DNA of 64,000 nt from Tanytarsus gracilentus (lineage: Eukaryota > Arthropoda > Insecta > Diptera > Chironomidae), in contig JAXRKN010000032.1 in NCBI GenBank assembly GCA_038502055.1, positions 1,426,001-1,490,000 of the forward strand, written 5' to 3'. Under the pieces are notes generated by a model. It did no database searches. It saw only the letters and a list, made by a program, of their open reading frames with translations, and was not told where the DNA came from. Every line of letters begins with the position of its first letter. The first letter of the stretch is position 1. Positions 1 through 15,276 of this stretch are shown here, in pieces. Made by a program: the position numbers and the translations under genes.

Positions 1-2112
1 TGAAAATTATTTTTTGCGATGTCTATAAAAATTTCCAGTAGCACAATAAATTTATGGTGTCACTTGCTGTAACTAAATTCTCCTCTTATCTCACTCGAGT
101 GCAATTTGCATTTATGAATATGGATGAGACGACGTAAATTAAATACTAATTAAAATGGTTTGCACTCTATTCGTGCATTTTCTTTAATTTATTCAAATTA
201 CTTCATGCATTCACTCGTCCGCAATATGTGAAATGGCAATTAAATTATTATATTAAGCTAATACATTTATTGAGAAAGAGTTTTTAAACTAATTTAATTA
301 TGCATTTATTTTACGACTCGAAGAGGATTTTTCAATGAATTAAAGTTAATTCTTATAATCACCTTTTATACACCTCGATGTTGACGATTTGCATTCATGC
401 GGTGCAAATGTGACAAATAATTATTTAACGATTCGCTTAATGGCTGAATTGCTGTTGTTCGAACGATGCACATTTGTTTTAATATTGTGAGCTCTGAGAG
501 TGAGACGAAATGGAAGGAAAAAAAGCTGATCATCATCTAAGCACATCTATTGCCTCTCTCTGGCTGACTCGGATTGGTGGAATATGAAATGAAGAAGGCG
601 GGCATCTTCAAAACTTAATTTACTTTAATTATGTTAGCTCGTCTCTCGTTCACGTTCGCTGTAAGCGAAGCCTATTTGTATTTTTCTCTATCAATATCGT
701 CACGGTCGTTACTTTTTTTTTCGTCGTCTAAAAGCAAATACTGCGAATAGAAAATGAAAGAGAGACGAGCGAGTGAGTGAGAGAGATCGTGAGGAAGGGG
801 TCACTAATTCCAACACAAAAACATATCACGTGTAAAACATTTTTTTGAAGATGATTTTTTTCTCTCTCTTCTTTCATAGATCGCTCATTAAGTTATCTTT
901 GTCATTCGTCACTAACACCATACTCCATGTTTTTATTAATATTAATGAACGCTTTCGAAATGCCACGAAAAAATGTACGTATGCGCTTAAATATACAATT
1001 AAACTGTCAATTTTTTCAGTGCTTTGTGCTCTCTAACAACTCAATTTTCATAATAATAATTATCATTGTAAATGAATGGACAGTTTGAAGAAAGAAAGGT
1101 TTAGAGTGAATGAGGGCATTAAGATTTTTCAAAAATATTTTTTGAACGTGTAAAAATTGTGAAGACTTCATTTAACTGAATTAAATTAAATGAAATATTT
1201 ATTCAATATGTAATTTTTAAGCAAAATCACTAAAAAATGATTTAATTTTTTTAAATAGGTCAAAAATTTAATTTCAAAATTTTCATGTAAAAACTCTGTT
1301 TATTTAACCAAATCAATTCAAATTAAAAGTAAAGAAACGAAATAAAAATCTGACATAATTGCTTTCATTTAAAACACCTAACATGCCAATGTCCATACCA
1401 CGCGCCTTAAAATTTTACACAACAGTGATAAATTAATTTTAGCTTTTTAAGACATCGATTTCATCTCCGCCATGTATATCAAATGGAAATTATGCAATTA
1501 CCACCGAGAGCTGACCGTCGTAAATTAATTGCTACTCGCGATGTGTATTTTTTTCGCTCTTACACAGGAATCGCCTCTCCATCGCTCGCATTTTCATTTA
1601 AATTACAAGTCTTGTTATCATGTGGCAATAAATAGAGTAGTTTTATTAAAATATGTGATGCAATTTCACTTCTTCGATACACGGCTGAAACATGAAGAAA
1701 CTGGAGTATTTTTTAAGCTTCTCTTTATGCCTCTCTTCATGTGAAAGTGATTATTTATTAGTTTCAAGTCAGCGGGCAACACTTAGTAATATTACTTAGC
1801 GTTATATATTTTTTTAAGAAACTCTAAATCAATTAAAAGCTATTACAGATTTGTTTTGCTGTTAGCCATACATCATTCTCAGCTCTCTCATTTTAGTCTT
1901 CCTTCCTCCTTGCCGCAAAGATTTTCGAAAGTCTTTCTTACATTAATTGTGTGCAGCGTCAAGTGGAATTATACGATGCCATAACTTGCCACGCTCGAAA
2001 ATGAGTCGAAAACGAAAAATTAAGTCAAATGAGAGAAGAAATATCGCAGCTCTGATTTATGCATGTCGTGTATGAGATATTTTTTAAGTGCAGTGCGAGG
2101 AATTTTTAACAT

Positions 2113-2214
2113 CCAAGGGTTGGTAATTATTTTTAATTAATTTTATTGTTAAATTTAATTTTAAATTAATTTAAATTAAATAAAAGTTTAATACGAAAAT
2201 TAACCATCCCTTGG
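2113..2214. repeat. 102-bp AT-rich cassette with inverted ends (CCAAGGG...CCCTTGG)
   Basis: The left end reads CCAAGGGTTGGTAATT. The reverse complement of the right end reads CCAAGGGATGGTTAATT. The interior is almost purely A/T. I see no target-site duplication. Similar AGGGNTGG-type ends bound other short AT-rich segments in the window (13251-13330, 49350-49433, 50253-50354, 62947-63027), which suggests a dispersed MITE-like family. Confidence 0.45.
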
Positions 2215-5200
2215 CGAGTCTTTATCTCATCACACCCCACGTAAATCGTGTCATTGCTTTTGCTTACAATCTTTAAGAGGCGTCAGTGAGTTAAAAAATA
2301 AAAATATTTTGAATATTTTCATAATAATTATGATAAATACAACGCCCATAACACTCGACAATGATGCTGCAGGTGACTCGAATAATTTCACTTTAATCCT
2401 TATCACAAGATAAGTGCGTGTACGATTAATGAAAATGAAAAATGCAAATCGATAAATAAGCCGGGCGAAAAAGGGGAACGAGGATGAAAATTATGAGACA
2501 CGAACGATCGCACGATTCCCTTCATAAACGAAACGAAATTCATGAAATGTGCGCTGCGCTTTCCGCAAGTTAATTATAATTGATTTTTAATTAATTTATG
2601 TAGGCTCTTTAATTGGTTGACATACAACCTGTACCTATGCGAGACAGCAAGACTACCCACCGTTTATGTATGAAATTGATTGCGTCTCTCAAGCAGTTTT
2701 CGATCTGAATCTGGAATTGGAATGCAAATTTGCCGACATACATGACGTTACTTACTTTCATTTTAATCTCTTTTTTTCGCTAAGCAATTTGAATATGTAG
2801 AATGTCTGTTTATAATTTCTCATATATGACTGCATCTCTATCTCCTTCTAGTTGAGCGAGTGGAAAAATAATTTACATTTAACGGCTAAATGGAAGCGCA
2901 GAAATTCCTACCGTGTTTATCGAGCTAAAATCGTTCTTTATTTACAAACAAAAATCGAGGTGAGGAAATTTATTTTAAAAATTAATCGCAGTTTAAGTAT
3001 AAAATTTCCATCCCCTGAAAATGCCAACAATTTTTAACTCTTAGAAAAGAATTTCAATGCAAGTTTTATCTCTCGACGAGACTCTCAACACACAGCGAGA
3101 AAGAGGATGCAATTACTTAATTGGATCGTGATAAAATGCGAAACAGAATGAAATAATTTGCATACAGAAATGCGGGCTGATATCGTCACAACGCTTTAAC
3201 GAGAGAATGAAAATTAAAAATCGAGTGTAGAAATAATTTCAGAAGCGAGCTACCTCTAATAGATCAGAAAATTGTGCTCAGTGAACAGCAACAATATTAC
3301 AATTACATAATTCACGATCGATATTCGATTAGGAGTTCGGGCTGCAGTTTAGCATCATTAAAATGATTTACTAAATTGCTTGCAGCATCATTTATTCAAA
3401 AAGAGCAAATTTCATGATGCTAAGAAAATGAATTTTAAACGATTTTTGTGACGCTTGGTCACGATCGTGGCACGTGGTGGTGGCTACATTTACTATTTTT
3501 TATTTTCGCTATTTTCTCCTAGCATTCATTGAGAGAGAGGAATCTCCAATCATGATCTCAGCACAAAAATGCGCTATTGTTATATTTTTGTGCAAAATGA
3601 TAAAACCGGAGACTTCCATGAAATGAATTTGACCTTTTTGGAATCTACACTTCATTCAGCTTTTTTTGATCATCATCGCTCTCCGTGGAGGACTTGTTAA
3701 AAAAATGAAAACTAAATCAAGGTACATAGATTTTTTTAATAATTTCAAAGTTTTTTGATAAACACTTTTTTGGTACCTTATTTTTTTAAATTACGTAAAT
3801 TTTTAATTTTTAAATTTCAAAAGTATGGTACTAAAAAAATTATTGTCATAGCAAGCAAAAAAACTTACGATAATTTTTTAATTTTTAAAAAATAAAAAGG
3901 TGTTAAATTTTTTCTAAAATTTGAAGTGGATTTAAGTGACAAATTTTTTTAAAAATCCTTCCCCTGAATTATTTCATCATTCAAGGAACTAAATATACAT
4001 TTTTTCGCTCGTAAGCCAAAATTCGGAATGCCAATTATGAATCACAAATCTCAATGACCATCAATTGATTAGGTCTCGGTAAATTTGTTGAAAATCCTCC
4101 ATCAAAGTACGTTTTCACACTCAAATACCGATTGATCGCGATATTTTTTTAATTATAAACACTCACGAATAATTGGAATAATGAACTAAAATGTATTGTC
4201 TGTGGCGATATATACATTAGACTTTATTATTAAGCATCGGAAAAATTGTTAGATGTGGTCGATTTTTCGGTGAAGAAGGAATTCATCCACAAATAAATTG
4301 GAGCTGCCGAAACCGTAAAATAGCTGAAACCTTGGATTCGCTTGAAAAGAGAGAAAAAAATAATTCATTTATGAGCCACAAAATCTCCGACGTACATTTT
4401 GATGTAGTAACCTCATTTTGGTCGTCGCCACGGTGTGTTTCGATAATTAAAAATGTAATGCACAAACAGAAATTTTGAATCGATTAAAATCGCTGAATAT
4501 CAGTAGTTTAGTTTATGGCTTGTTAGAGGCAGCACATAATAATAATAACGTTCACACACACACAACATGCATGACATAAAGACATTCCATGGCGATATTA
4601 TTTTAGCTGTGGATTTAAAGCAAATCGAATTGAGAACTTGTTGCTATTTAGTCCAAACATGATAAGCAAAAAAAAATGAATAATTTAAAAAGCTAAAATT
4701 ATTTTCTTAAATATTTTTGCGTTCCTATCGCCATCGTTCGACTGACCCAATGTGCTCTTCTAATACATTTTTAATTACAGATCACTAAGCTAAGGAAGTT
4801 TCTCTCTTCGTATATTTTCATTGCTCGCACATATAACTCGCTATAAAGGTGATGAAATGGCTATTTTACGCTCACTCAGGGCGATAAAAGTGAAGCAGAA
4901 AGAAAAAACCTTCAAACTATATTTCTTATACACAATATTCCAACCATCCCAAGATACATTCTTTGTGATATGTGCATTCAAATTCATTTGAATATTTTTT
5001 GCACAAATGTTGAGACTTTGCATGCCAAGCCATATTGTGAGAGATTGCTGTTGAAATATAAGAGAGCGAGGTGTTGTCAATAAATTAACACCCGCCGATG
5101 ATTCATTTGCACATTTTACATTTTTCCTCCTTATTTTGCCCACTGGTCTCTTACTCTTTGCGTTGTGGTTATTTTATATTTTTTGCTATTGTTATACATC

Positions 5201-8200
5201 GACATAATGTTGTTGTTGCTGCTGCTTCAAGCGCATTGCACCATCCACCTTAGACTCCACAGTCTAATCTATTGGAGAATAGTCTAAGACTTTATTTCGA
5301 AATCTTTCTCTCTCCCTAGCGTTTGTGCATATTTAAAGCGCTCAATGCATGCAAGATGAAGTACTCATTTCGTTCTGCATCAGTAACGGCTATTTGTAAG
5401 TATTATTAGAAGGCTCTTTTTTCGAACTCTATGCATTGGAAGCCGCTTGGCTAGTTCATGAAATGCCTACACGCCACCAATTAAGCATTAAATACTCTTT
5501 TACTTCGCTATTGCTGATGCCATGCAACATTGTTGAAATGTGACTCTATGGCGATCTTAATAGTTTTTTACTCCACATATTTTTTTACATCTATTAGCTA
5601 TATATGAAAGGGGTTATGTCTGAAAAAATTATTTATTGCACTTCCGATTTTTAATTTCTATACAAATAGGATTTAAATTCATTAAAATTAGACCGTTAAA
5701 GTTTAAATGTGACGATAGACCACATTTAAGACTTTTAGTTCACTGAAATTGAAATTTTACAAAAAAATGTTTTCGTCATCACAAAAAACCTTCTTAAAAA
5801 ATTTATTTACTCTAAATTTCGACAATTTTTGAGCGGAACATTTTTCAAAGATTAAAAGCGCACGGTAATAAAATTAAGAAAGTTTTCCCGTTATTAAGTC
5901 GCATTAAAATGATTTTGTGGATAATTTCTTTTTATGAGAGTAAACAAACATTTTGCTGACATTTCTTTTCACATTGATTAAGATTTTAATTTTTTTAATG
6001 GTGCGTGGGAGTGAGCGGTAATTGGTGAAGAAAGTGTCGCAATTATTAAAATGTTATTTATTGAATCAATTTCCGCAGAAATAAAATTAAAGTTTTATCA
6101 TTTTTAAATGCAAATTTATTTATTTCATAAAACGTAAAACAGTTGGATTAAATTAAATTTTTTTAAAAATCATAAAAAATTTTACTTTCGAGCTCTGGAA
6201 TTTTTTATTTCCTTCCAAATCATCTTCAAAGAATCACCTCGTTATAAAACTCTTTCGTGTCTCTAATCATCGTCATTTCGTGTCGTTGCAGATTACATGC
6301 AACACAAAAAAAATCTCAACATAACATGAGCATCATATAGATAGATACACAATACTAAATGGTAATAAAAAATCGCTTTAATGCGCACACGAGGCAACAG
6401 CAAGGCACATATAATGCAAGTAATGTTCGTGTTGCAACAAGTTCTATTATCAAAAAAGAAAACCATAGTGTTTGTCTGATTTGCTTTCGGCCGTTTTTTG
6501 CGAAGGAGAGAGAGAGCGCGCGCGCATTACATTTAATGATTTCAAAGCACTTTATTAAAACATTTTTCTACATGTTTTCCAATTTCATAACTTTTTTTAC
6601 TTTACAAGCTTTACAAGCATTCAAGCTCTGTGCTTTGGCCAGCTGCTTCGAAATTGCAATTGAAGATTTGTTACCGATATGAAAGTAAACCTCCTATATA
6701 GACACACCTTTATATCCATTGCTGCTGGAGCTGCTGCTTAGGTTGAGCTATGTCTCTCTCTCCTTAACTCACTCTCTTTCAATCGATGCTGGACAGTGGC
6801 GTTCAATTATAAATGTATTAAGTGATGGCGGAGAGGATTGTTAGCGCACACGCGGACCTAAAAGTTCCAGGGGTGGTAAACTAGCATATGAATTATTTTA
6901 AATACTAATTATAATTTAACTCAATTTAAAATTAGTTTAAAAACTTTCTAAATTATTATAAATGACCAAGGGGGAGGTTTTGAAGTTGTCAACTCTGGAC
7001 TCGGTCTGAATGTGATCTTAGAGGGTCGCTCACTCGCTATGCATAACTTTTTTGCCTTGCCGTCGCGCTCACTCCAAGTTACAATTATAAGCGGAATAAT
7101 ATTTGATAAAAAAAATATCTCATAAATTCATATCATTGCATTGTTGAATAATTAATGCGGGAGTCGTTTGCAGCGCGCTCTTTTCCTCTCTTTCAATCGC
7201 CGTTGTCGTTTGTTAACGCTAAAGCAAACAAGTTTTTCATAATAAAATAAAAAATCCTGTCCATTTAGAGGCGCGCGATATCTGTAACAGTCGCAGCAGT
7301 TAATGATTGTGTGTCGATGCATGAAAAAATGGTTAATGGTCTTAAAGTAAAAAAAAAAGAGTGAGAGAGAGACATATCTCGTGAGCTGCTCGATATAGAT
7401 ATTGTGATGATGATGAAATCTCAATTATTATTATTATTTCGATCGATATCTCAAGCCATTTGAACCGTATCGACACATATAATGTGAGAGTCTCTTATGC
7501 TGAATTCAAATGCTCATCTACATATAGACTTAATTATTAATTTCCATATAGACGATAACAAAGCGACATTTACCAACCATTGCAAAATGTGTCAAATCTC
7601 CTACATGATATGAATTGAGGGTTTGTTCAAATTTTTATTACTTAAAAAAAATTAATATTTAAATTTTTTGTGTTTTTGAATCTTTTAAAGACAAATTTAA
7701 ATTCAGGCGTTGTTTAAAAAATTTAAAAACTTTAATACATTTTTAATTTTCATAAAAATATTTTCCCAATTTTTTCATCCTCACCCCGTCATCACATTTC
7801 TCTATTGTATGCACGCGCACTCCGAAATCAATTTGATGATAACTTCAATGCTAATCTCTTTTGCATTAAAAGCGCACATTGTACTTGAAGCGTGGATAAT
7901 GAAGATATTTCGAGTTCAGCATTGCACAATAGAAGATAATGATAATGAAGGCATCTATAAATATCATTAGACTTGTATAGAGTCATCTAATGCTCAATAT
8001 TTACGATTATTTTCGTCTTCAACTATTGTTTGCGCCTTCAATTTTGAACGCGTTTTAAATATGCATGTTTTGTTGCGTTGTCATCGTATGCTGATCCTAA
8101 TGGCTTATGCCTATGGGCTAATTAGCATAAAAGACAATAGATGACAAGAATTTATTAACTTATTGATCGTCTCGTTTCGGAATGTCTCTCTTTTATTTCT

Positions 8201-9249
8201 TCTGCTCTATGCTCATTCGAGTACTCGACATTTGATTGAAACATACACAGCAAGAAAATAACATCATGTTTCTCGGCACATATCAATTTCAATCCTCACC
8301 GAGTTCATATTGAAATGTGTATCACAAGTGATGGAATTTCAGGGTTTAAGGAAGTTAAATTTGCATAAAATTTTTGCATTCACATTTGCAACTCGTTATC
8401 AAGTCACAGCCTCGATATAGAAAATTAAATTAGCAGAATTTTTTTTGCGTACATGTCAAACACGCGCGACCTACACGAATAGTAATTAAATTGATTTTAC
8501 TCCGCCACAACCTTCTCTTTTTTTGCGATCTTACAATTTACAACTTTTCATCATCCATCAATGTCTATCGATTCTATCGACAAAAAAAATATGTCTGAAG
8601 AGATGACGATCGTGTTCTAATCTCATGTGTCGCCTCATGGAATGTGTCATTCGCCGGAAATTGTTGCGGATACATTTGAACGGAATTTATTAAGTGATTT
8701 CAGAGAAATGTCGATTTGTGTAATTAATTAAAATTAACGGATGTACAAAATTGATTCAAAATTCCTCTCAAGGACATGATTATAAACTGATCAAATTGAA
8801 AGTAACGAGGAACCAATCAATGACTGCAACTAATTATTATGCAAATACCGATACTTCAATGGCAAAATTGATGCTATAAAAAAAGTCGCAACAGAAAATT
8901 TCTTCGCGACAACAATTTTCATGCACATAGAAATGGAAAAAAGAGCTGAGAAGGACAGAAATGGAATAACAAGACATTCGACGAAGTATGATTTATTGTG
9001 AGCACTCGTATTTTTAATAAGCCTAATCTTCTCTCCCTTGTAGCCTCGCGCGCCTTCTTTTTCTTACCTTCTGACCAAATTGATCGACAAAATAATAATA
9101 AAAGGCTCAAATACAATTTATTGTCACTTATGCACATTGCCTCAACTTTTTATTTTATTTTTATTTTAAACAAAATCGCTTATTTGGTGTTGAGAAAATT
9201 CCATAACTGTTTCTCCATTGAAAATTGATCTCAATGCACAAAATCGAAG

Positions 9250-9265
9250 TTACCTTTGAAGGTAA
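9250..9265. other. 16-bp inverted repeat upstream of the cysteine-rich gene
   Basis: TTACCTT and AAGGTAA form 7-bp arms around a TG centre, about 135 bp before the start codon at 9399. This could be a dimeric transcription-factor site. No factor is assigned. Confidence 0.3.
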
Positions 9266-9398
9266 TTTTTTGTGCTCGTGAAACATCTTCGAGGCGTATT
9301 GAAAACATCTTTTTTTGGCGTGAGTAGAGAGAGAAAAATTTCTAACCTTTTTAATTTATTTTCTCAATTTAGCGCACTCTAAATTTCATCGTAAAACA

Positions 9399-9746
9399 AT
9401 GTCAGGAAAATGTAAATCTTGTAAATCTTGCAAATCTTCAAATGAAAATAAATGCGGAGTTAAAATGACTCCAGCTTGCCACTCGCTGTGTGAATTGGAA
9501 CCAGAAATGATCCCAGCAACTCCTTGCGATAATTTGACACCAGCTTGTGAGTTTGTTTGTTGTCCACCTCCACCCTGCAGTCGACCTGGTTGCACTGAAA
9601 AAGAACCATGCTCAAAATGCTGTGAACATGCTAAAAAAGTTGGAGGAATTAAATCATCCTGTGATAAAAGTAAATCAACTCTAGTAAAACCGAAAAAAGA
9701 TCAACAAATTAAGAAGTCATCATGTGGTTGTTCCTTTAAAAAATAA
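9399..9746 (+). CDS. small lysine/cysteine-rich protein, single exon, 115 aa
   Basis: Intact open frame with a good insect start context (AAACAATG). It encodes a soluble, cysteine- and lysine-rich protein with no signal peptide or membrane span. The N-terminus has a short CKSCKSCKS repeat. The middle is rich in Cys and Pro (VCCPPPPCSRPGC, CSKCC) and the C-terminus is basic, ending CGCSFKK. The composition resembles metal-binding or structural cysteine-rich proteins, including small testis-type Cys-rich proteins of flies, but I recognise no family and assign no function. AATAAA occurs at the stop (9742-9747) and again at 9901-9906. A CTCAATTTAG stretch just upstream could be a 3' splice site for a 5'UTR exon. 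It lies tail-to-tail with the TTLL1 gene. Confidence 0.72.
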   Translation: MSGKCKSCKSCKSSNENKCGVKMTPACHSLCELEPEMIPATPCDNLTPACEFVCCPPPPCSRPGCTEKEPCSKCCEHAKKVGGIKSSCDKSKSTLVKPKKDQQIKKSSCGCSFKK

Positions 9747-9839
9747 ATGAATGTTTTGAAAACTTTATTTTAGCATTTCTATTTATTTAAATGACCACCA
9801 AAAGTCATTATTGAAATCACTCATTTTCTCAATAATTTT

Positions 9840-9845
9840 TTTATT
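9840..9845 (-). terminator. polyadenylation signal AATAAA (minus strand) of TTLL1
   Basis: TTTATT on the plus strand is AATAAA on the minus strand, 125 nt after the TTLL1 stop codon. A second copy lies at 9782-9787. Either one places the end of the transcript inside the 3'UTR of the opposite gene. Confidence 0.45.
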
Positions 9846-9900
9846 GCACAACTCTACAATTGGCTTTTTTATCAGATATAAAAAATGTAAAGGAAATATA

Positions 9901-9906
9901 AATAAA
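9901..9906 (+). terminator. polyadenylation signal AATAAA of the 9399 gene
   Basis: A canonical hexamer 155 nt beyond the stop codon, in A/T-rich sequence. The transcript would end near 9915-9930, so its 3'UTR overlaps that of the convergent TTLL1 gene. Confidence 0.5.
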
Positions 9907-9970
9907 GTTGAGACAATTTCATAGTGCACTATTTTATGGTGATGTAATTTCGATACTTGTCAATAATCTC

Positions 9971-12098
<2,128 letters not shown>

Positions 12099-12145
12099 TT
12101 TTTCTTATTAATTTTACAAGAATTTGGGAAAAACAATTTATTAAG

Positions 12146-12159
12146 GTTGCTATGGTGAT
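12146..12159 (-). promoter_or_regulatory. RFX X-box upstream of TTLL1
   Basis: The minus strand reads ATCACCATAGCAAC, a full match to the ciliary X-box consensus RYYNYY-WW-RRNRAC, 48 bp before the TTLL1 start codon. A second site, CCATAGCAAC, lies at 12185-12194 in opposite orientation, so GGTTGCTATGGT (12145-12156) and ACCATAGCAACC (12184-12195) form a perfect 12-bp inverted repeat. RFX factors drive cilium genes in sensory neurons, which fits a polyglutamylase of axonemal tubulin. Confidence 0.65.
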
Positions 12160-13250
12160 TTTATTGAGGTTATTAATTTATGAACCATAGCAACCGAAAG
12201 ACATTTATGGAAGCGTTGGGAACTCAGTTCTATTGTAATTCAGCGAAACGTGACGAGTAGCTAAAATGCTTGCGGTATCAGCAAGCTTTTAATTACGCAA
12301 GTTATCAAGAAAATTTTCCACACCTTGACTGCATTCAATCTCATTTCGCTGCATTCATTTCAACTAATTGATGAGTTCACATACATTCGATGTGTGTATG
12401 CCTTTGAGTCAGCAATAGCCCGAGAAACAATCAGCAGAAAATAATGACATTAATTAAAATTTAATACCTCAGCAAATGGATGGAGATATTAAACTGCAAT
12501 ATTCAATTGCAAATGCGCTTCAATTGCGTTCGTTTGCCGCTTTAGGACAAAACACATTTGAAATCATTAAGTACGCGCAAGTCATTATACTATGTACATA
12601 GTTTTTTATGCATTCATGTTGCATTTTTTGCGCTGTTATGCTTCTGCCCTCGCCTCATCTCTTCAGCATGAATGCATGCAAATTTGAAATATGGAGCAAT
12701 TGTTATAATGCTCCGAGATAGAAATTTTTTTTTGCTAAAAAAGCTAGATAAAAGTCTTCAGCGGAATATTTTCAAATTCATCCCGAAAAAGTATAAAAAA
12801 TTATTCGAGGATTAACATTGCAATTTCTTCGGTTCTATTTTTGGTATTTCAAGAGAGAAGAAAAGTGGGAAGGGAAGTGATAACTGACCTCACCATAACA
12901 ATTCTTTATTTATGACTCCTAACTGTGATGCATGCGATGCAACGAAAAAGGCACTAAAAAAATAAATCGCGGAAGAAAAAAAAGAGTCAAGTGAAGTGTG
13001 AAGACAGAAACTCAGCAGCAAGTTATTTATTGTGTCCGATGTGAAATTTTCATAGATTGTCGAGGATAAGATAAGACGAGAGAGTCTCAATATTTATTGT
13101 AGTTCAGCAGTAGCACAAATCCATTGTGCATTGTGTATTCTGCAGATGTGTCGATAATAAATTATGACTATTGCCATTGTCTTCCGAGTTATTAAGTTAC
13201 AATTCCTTCTTTGAAGCTCTCTTCATTCTCCTCAAAAAAAAAATAAAAGT

Positions 13251-13330
13251 CAGGGATGCAAAAAATCTTTTTAAATTTGAATTAAAATAATTTCATAAAC
13301 TCAAGTTTACAAAAATTTCACACTCCCTGG
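13251..13330. repeat. 80-bp AT-rich cassette with inverted CAGGGA ends
   Basis: The left end is CAGGGATGC and the right end in reverse complement is CCAGGGAGTG, around an AT-rich core. It belongs with the other AGGG-ended cassettes in the window. No clear target duplication. Confidence 0.3.
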
Positions 13331-14865
13331 TTGATAAAAAAATTTAAATAAGTTGCAATATAAATTTAGATATCGATCTCAGCTGTTCTGCTTATATCGA
13401 GAGCAATAAATCGAAAACTTGCTACGTTATCTTGACACCGATTTCCCTCTCAACACAAGCCGGAGTACAAGCAAGTCTCTCAAGTCTTAACCTCAGAAGC
13501 TTCTGGTATTGAACTCTCAGCAGTTGAATTTTGCAGAGATACGAAAAAAATTTAATTTAAATAATTCAATCAAGCTCATGAGCACCCACAAATTATGCTA
13601 ATAAACATGCTCGTTAGATAATTTGGTACGAGAGAGAAGTTTCAAGTACAAACGTTTAGCGTTGCATCACCATCAACATTTTTCAACGTCTCATTTTCAG
13701 TTTCTCACTCCCTTTTCGCTTTGAGCGCGTAGAGCATTTTCTAATTTGCATAATTATGATGTACAAGCTCCAATGAGCATATGAACAAGCTTCGTTATGC
13801 TGCTTTGGCTACCGCTCGTTGCACTATAATGGTGGACCATGAGTGTGTGTGCAATTTTATGACCCCCTTGCACTCATCAATGAATACTTTTTAAATAATA
13901 AGCATGATGCGTTAGGGATGTTTAAAAGTTTTGTCACATTTTAATTTAAAATTAGTTAAATTATTTTTTGCGTCGAAAATTCAATGAAATAAATTTTACA
14001 AATCATAGTGACCTAATTAACGTTCATTCCCATCTGATGAAGAGCTTCATTATTTGTGGATATTTTCTCAGATAAAGTTCTCCAACCCATAACACATTCC
14101 ATCTCATTATTGATCGCATTTTTTCTCCTTCCATCATCACTTCTATTTCCACTAACTAGTGAATTGCATTGCCAGTAATTGATCCTGCAATATATGAGAT
14201 GATTTTGCAGTCTGTGTATATTGAGCGGTAAACATCAACAATATTCTCCATAAAATTGTAAGTCGATGTCGATTAATAGTAATCAGCACTATAAAAATGT
14301 GATTTATAATATAATGTTAATTACAACTCTTTCTGCTGCTGCTTTTTCGCTTTTGTTATATCCGCAGTTGGATATAGACATAAAGTGCAGTATAAAGCGG
14401 TGGAGAGTATAAAAATCACATCACACTCCTACTAAATTGTGAGTGCAGCCGAGGAAAATGGTCAAAATGCCTTTTTTATAACTTTCATTTTTTTCTACTG
14501 TCGTTAACACGAAAATTCCTTGCGATGAAATTTTATCAACTTAAGGATTAAATTTTAAAAAAATAATTTCCTTTGAAATTTTGGAACAGTAAAAATTGAG
14601 AAAAATCTTATATTTTCTAAAAAAGCCGCAAGGATGCCGGATTAAAGCTATAATTTAAATATTATTCAAATTATATGATATGAATGAGATATATGTACAT
14701 AATATTTATGCACATTAGAATGTCATTGACAAAGAGGTCGCTTTTATCTGTCTCTAATCGACGTCGAAGCAGAGCACTGAGAGATAAACTCGTTCACCTT
14801 CTGTCCATGTGAGAAAACTATAAGTGAGCTTTTTTCGAGAGCACTCATTTGTGGGAGGATTTTAT

Positions 14866-15276
14866 ATTCCGCCTAGAGGTTTCGGCGGGATCCCGGGATC
14901 CCGAAATCCCGGGGAATCCCGGACAGTTTTTCAATCCCGAGATCCCGCGTTTTTTCTTCGGGATCCCGGGATTTAAAAATATCTAATTTTTTCACTAATT
15001 TGTCGTTATTTTTTGAAATACGAAGGGGAATAATTTTTTTAATTATAAGCAACAAGTATAGATTTCGATATTAAAATAAAGGTTTAAAAGTGCACGATTA
15101 TTTTAACAAGAAATATTTTTTTTGCATGACGGAAGTGCTGAAAATTGAAGGAAGATATTTCCTTTTTTTTAATAAAATCCCGTTTTCGGGATCCCGGGAT
15201 CCCGGGTTTACAGGTCTTTCAGTCCCGGGATCCCGAAATTTTAAATCCCGGGATTTTCGAAACCTCTAATTCCGCC
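14866..15276. mobile_element. hAT-like MITE (395 bp, 14874-15268) with 8-bp target duplication
   Basis: ATTCCGCC occurs directly before (14866-14873) and directly after (15269-15276) the element, an exact 8-bp target-site duplication. Terminal inverted repeats are TAGAGGTTTCG and CGAAACCTCTA. Both ends carry clusters of the GC-rich palindromic unit GGGATCCCGGGATCCCG, about 100 bp on each side of an AT-rich core, in sharp contrast to the host DNA. An 8-bp duplication with a TAGAGG end fits the hAT superfamily. There is no transposase frame, so it is non-autonomous. The short open frames across it are by-products of the repeats. Confidence 0.88.

Larger units (their letters stand above)
1..9398. 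other. gene-poor A/T-rich stretch, no coding region recognised
   Basis: Only short open frames of about 60-107 codons occur here. They have biased, low-complexity composition (Phe/Lys/Ile/His-rich) and no recognisable domain, and none joins a neighbour by splice phase. The stretch holds many GAGA/CTCT-type purine-pyrimidine runs, a CA run near 4553-4564, and one clear small inverted-repeat cassette (2113-2214). It could be intergenic DNA or an intron of a gene whose exons lie outside the window. Confidence 0.6.

Noticed and set aside
6359..6682. 107-codon plus-strand frame
   Set aside because: Low-complexity translation without recognisable motif; start context and surroundings give no support.
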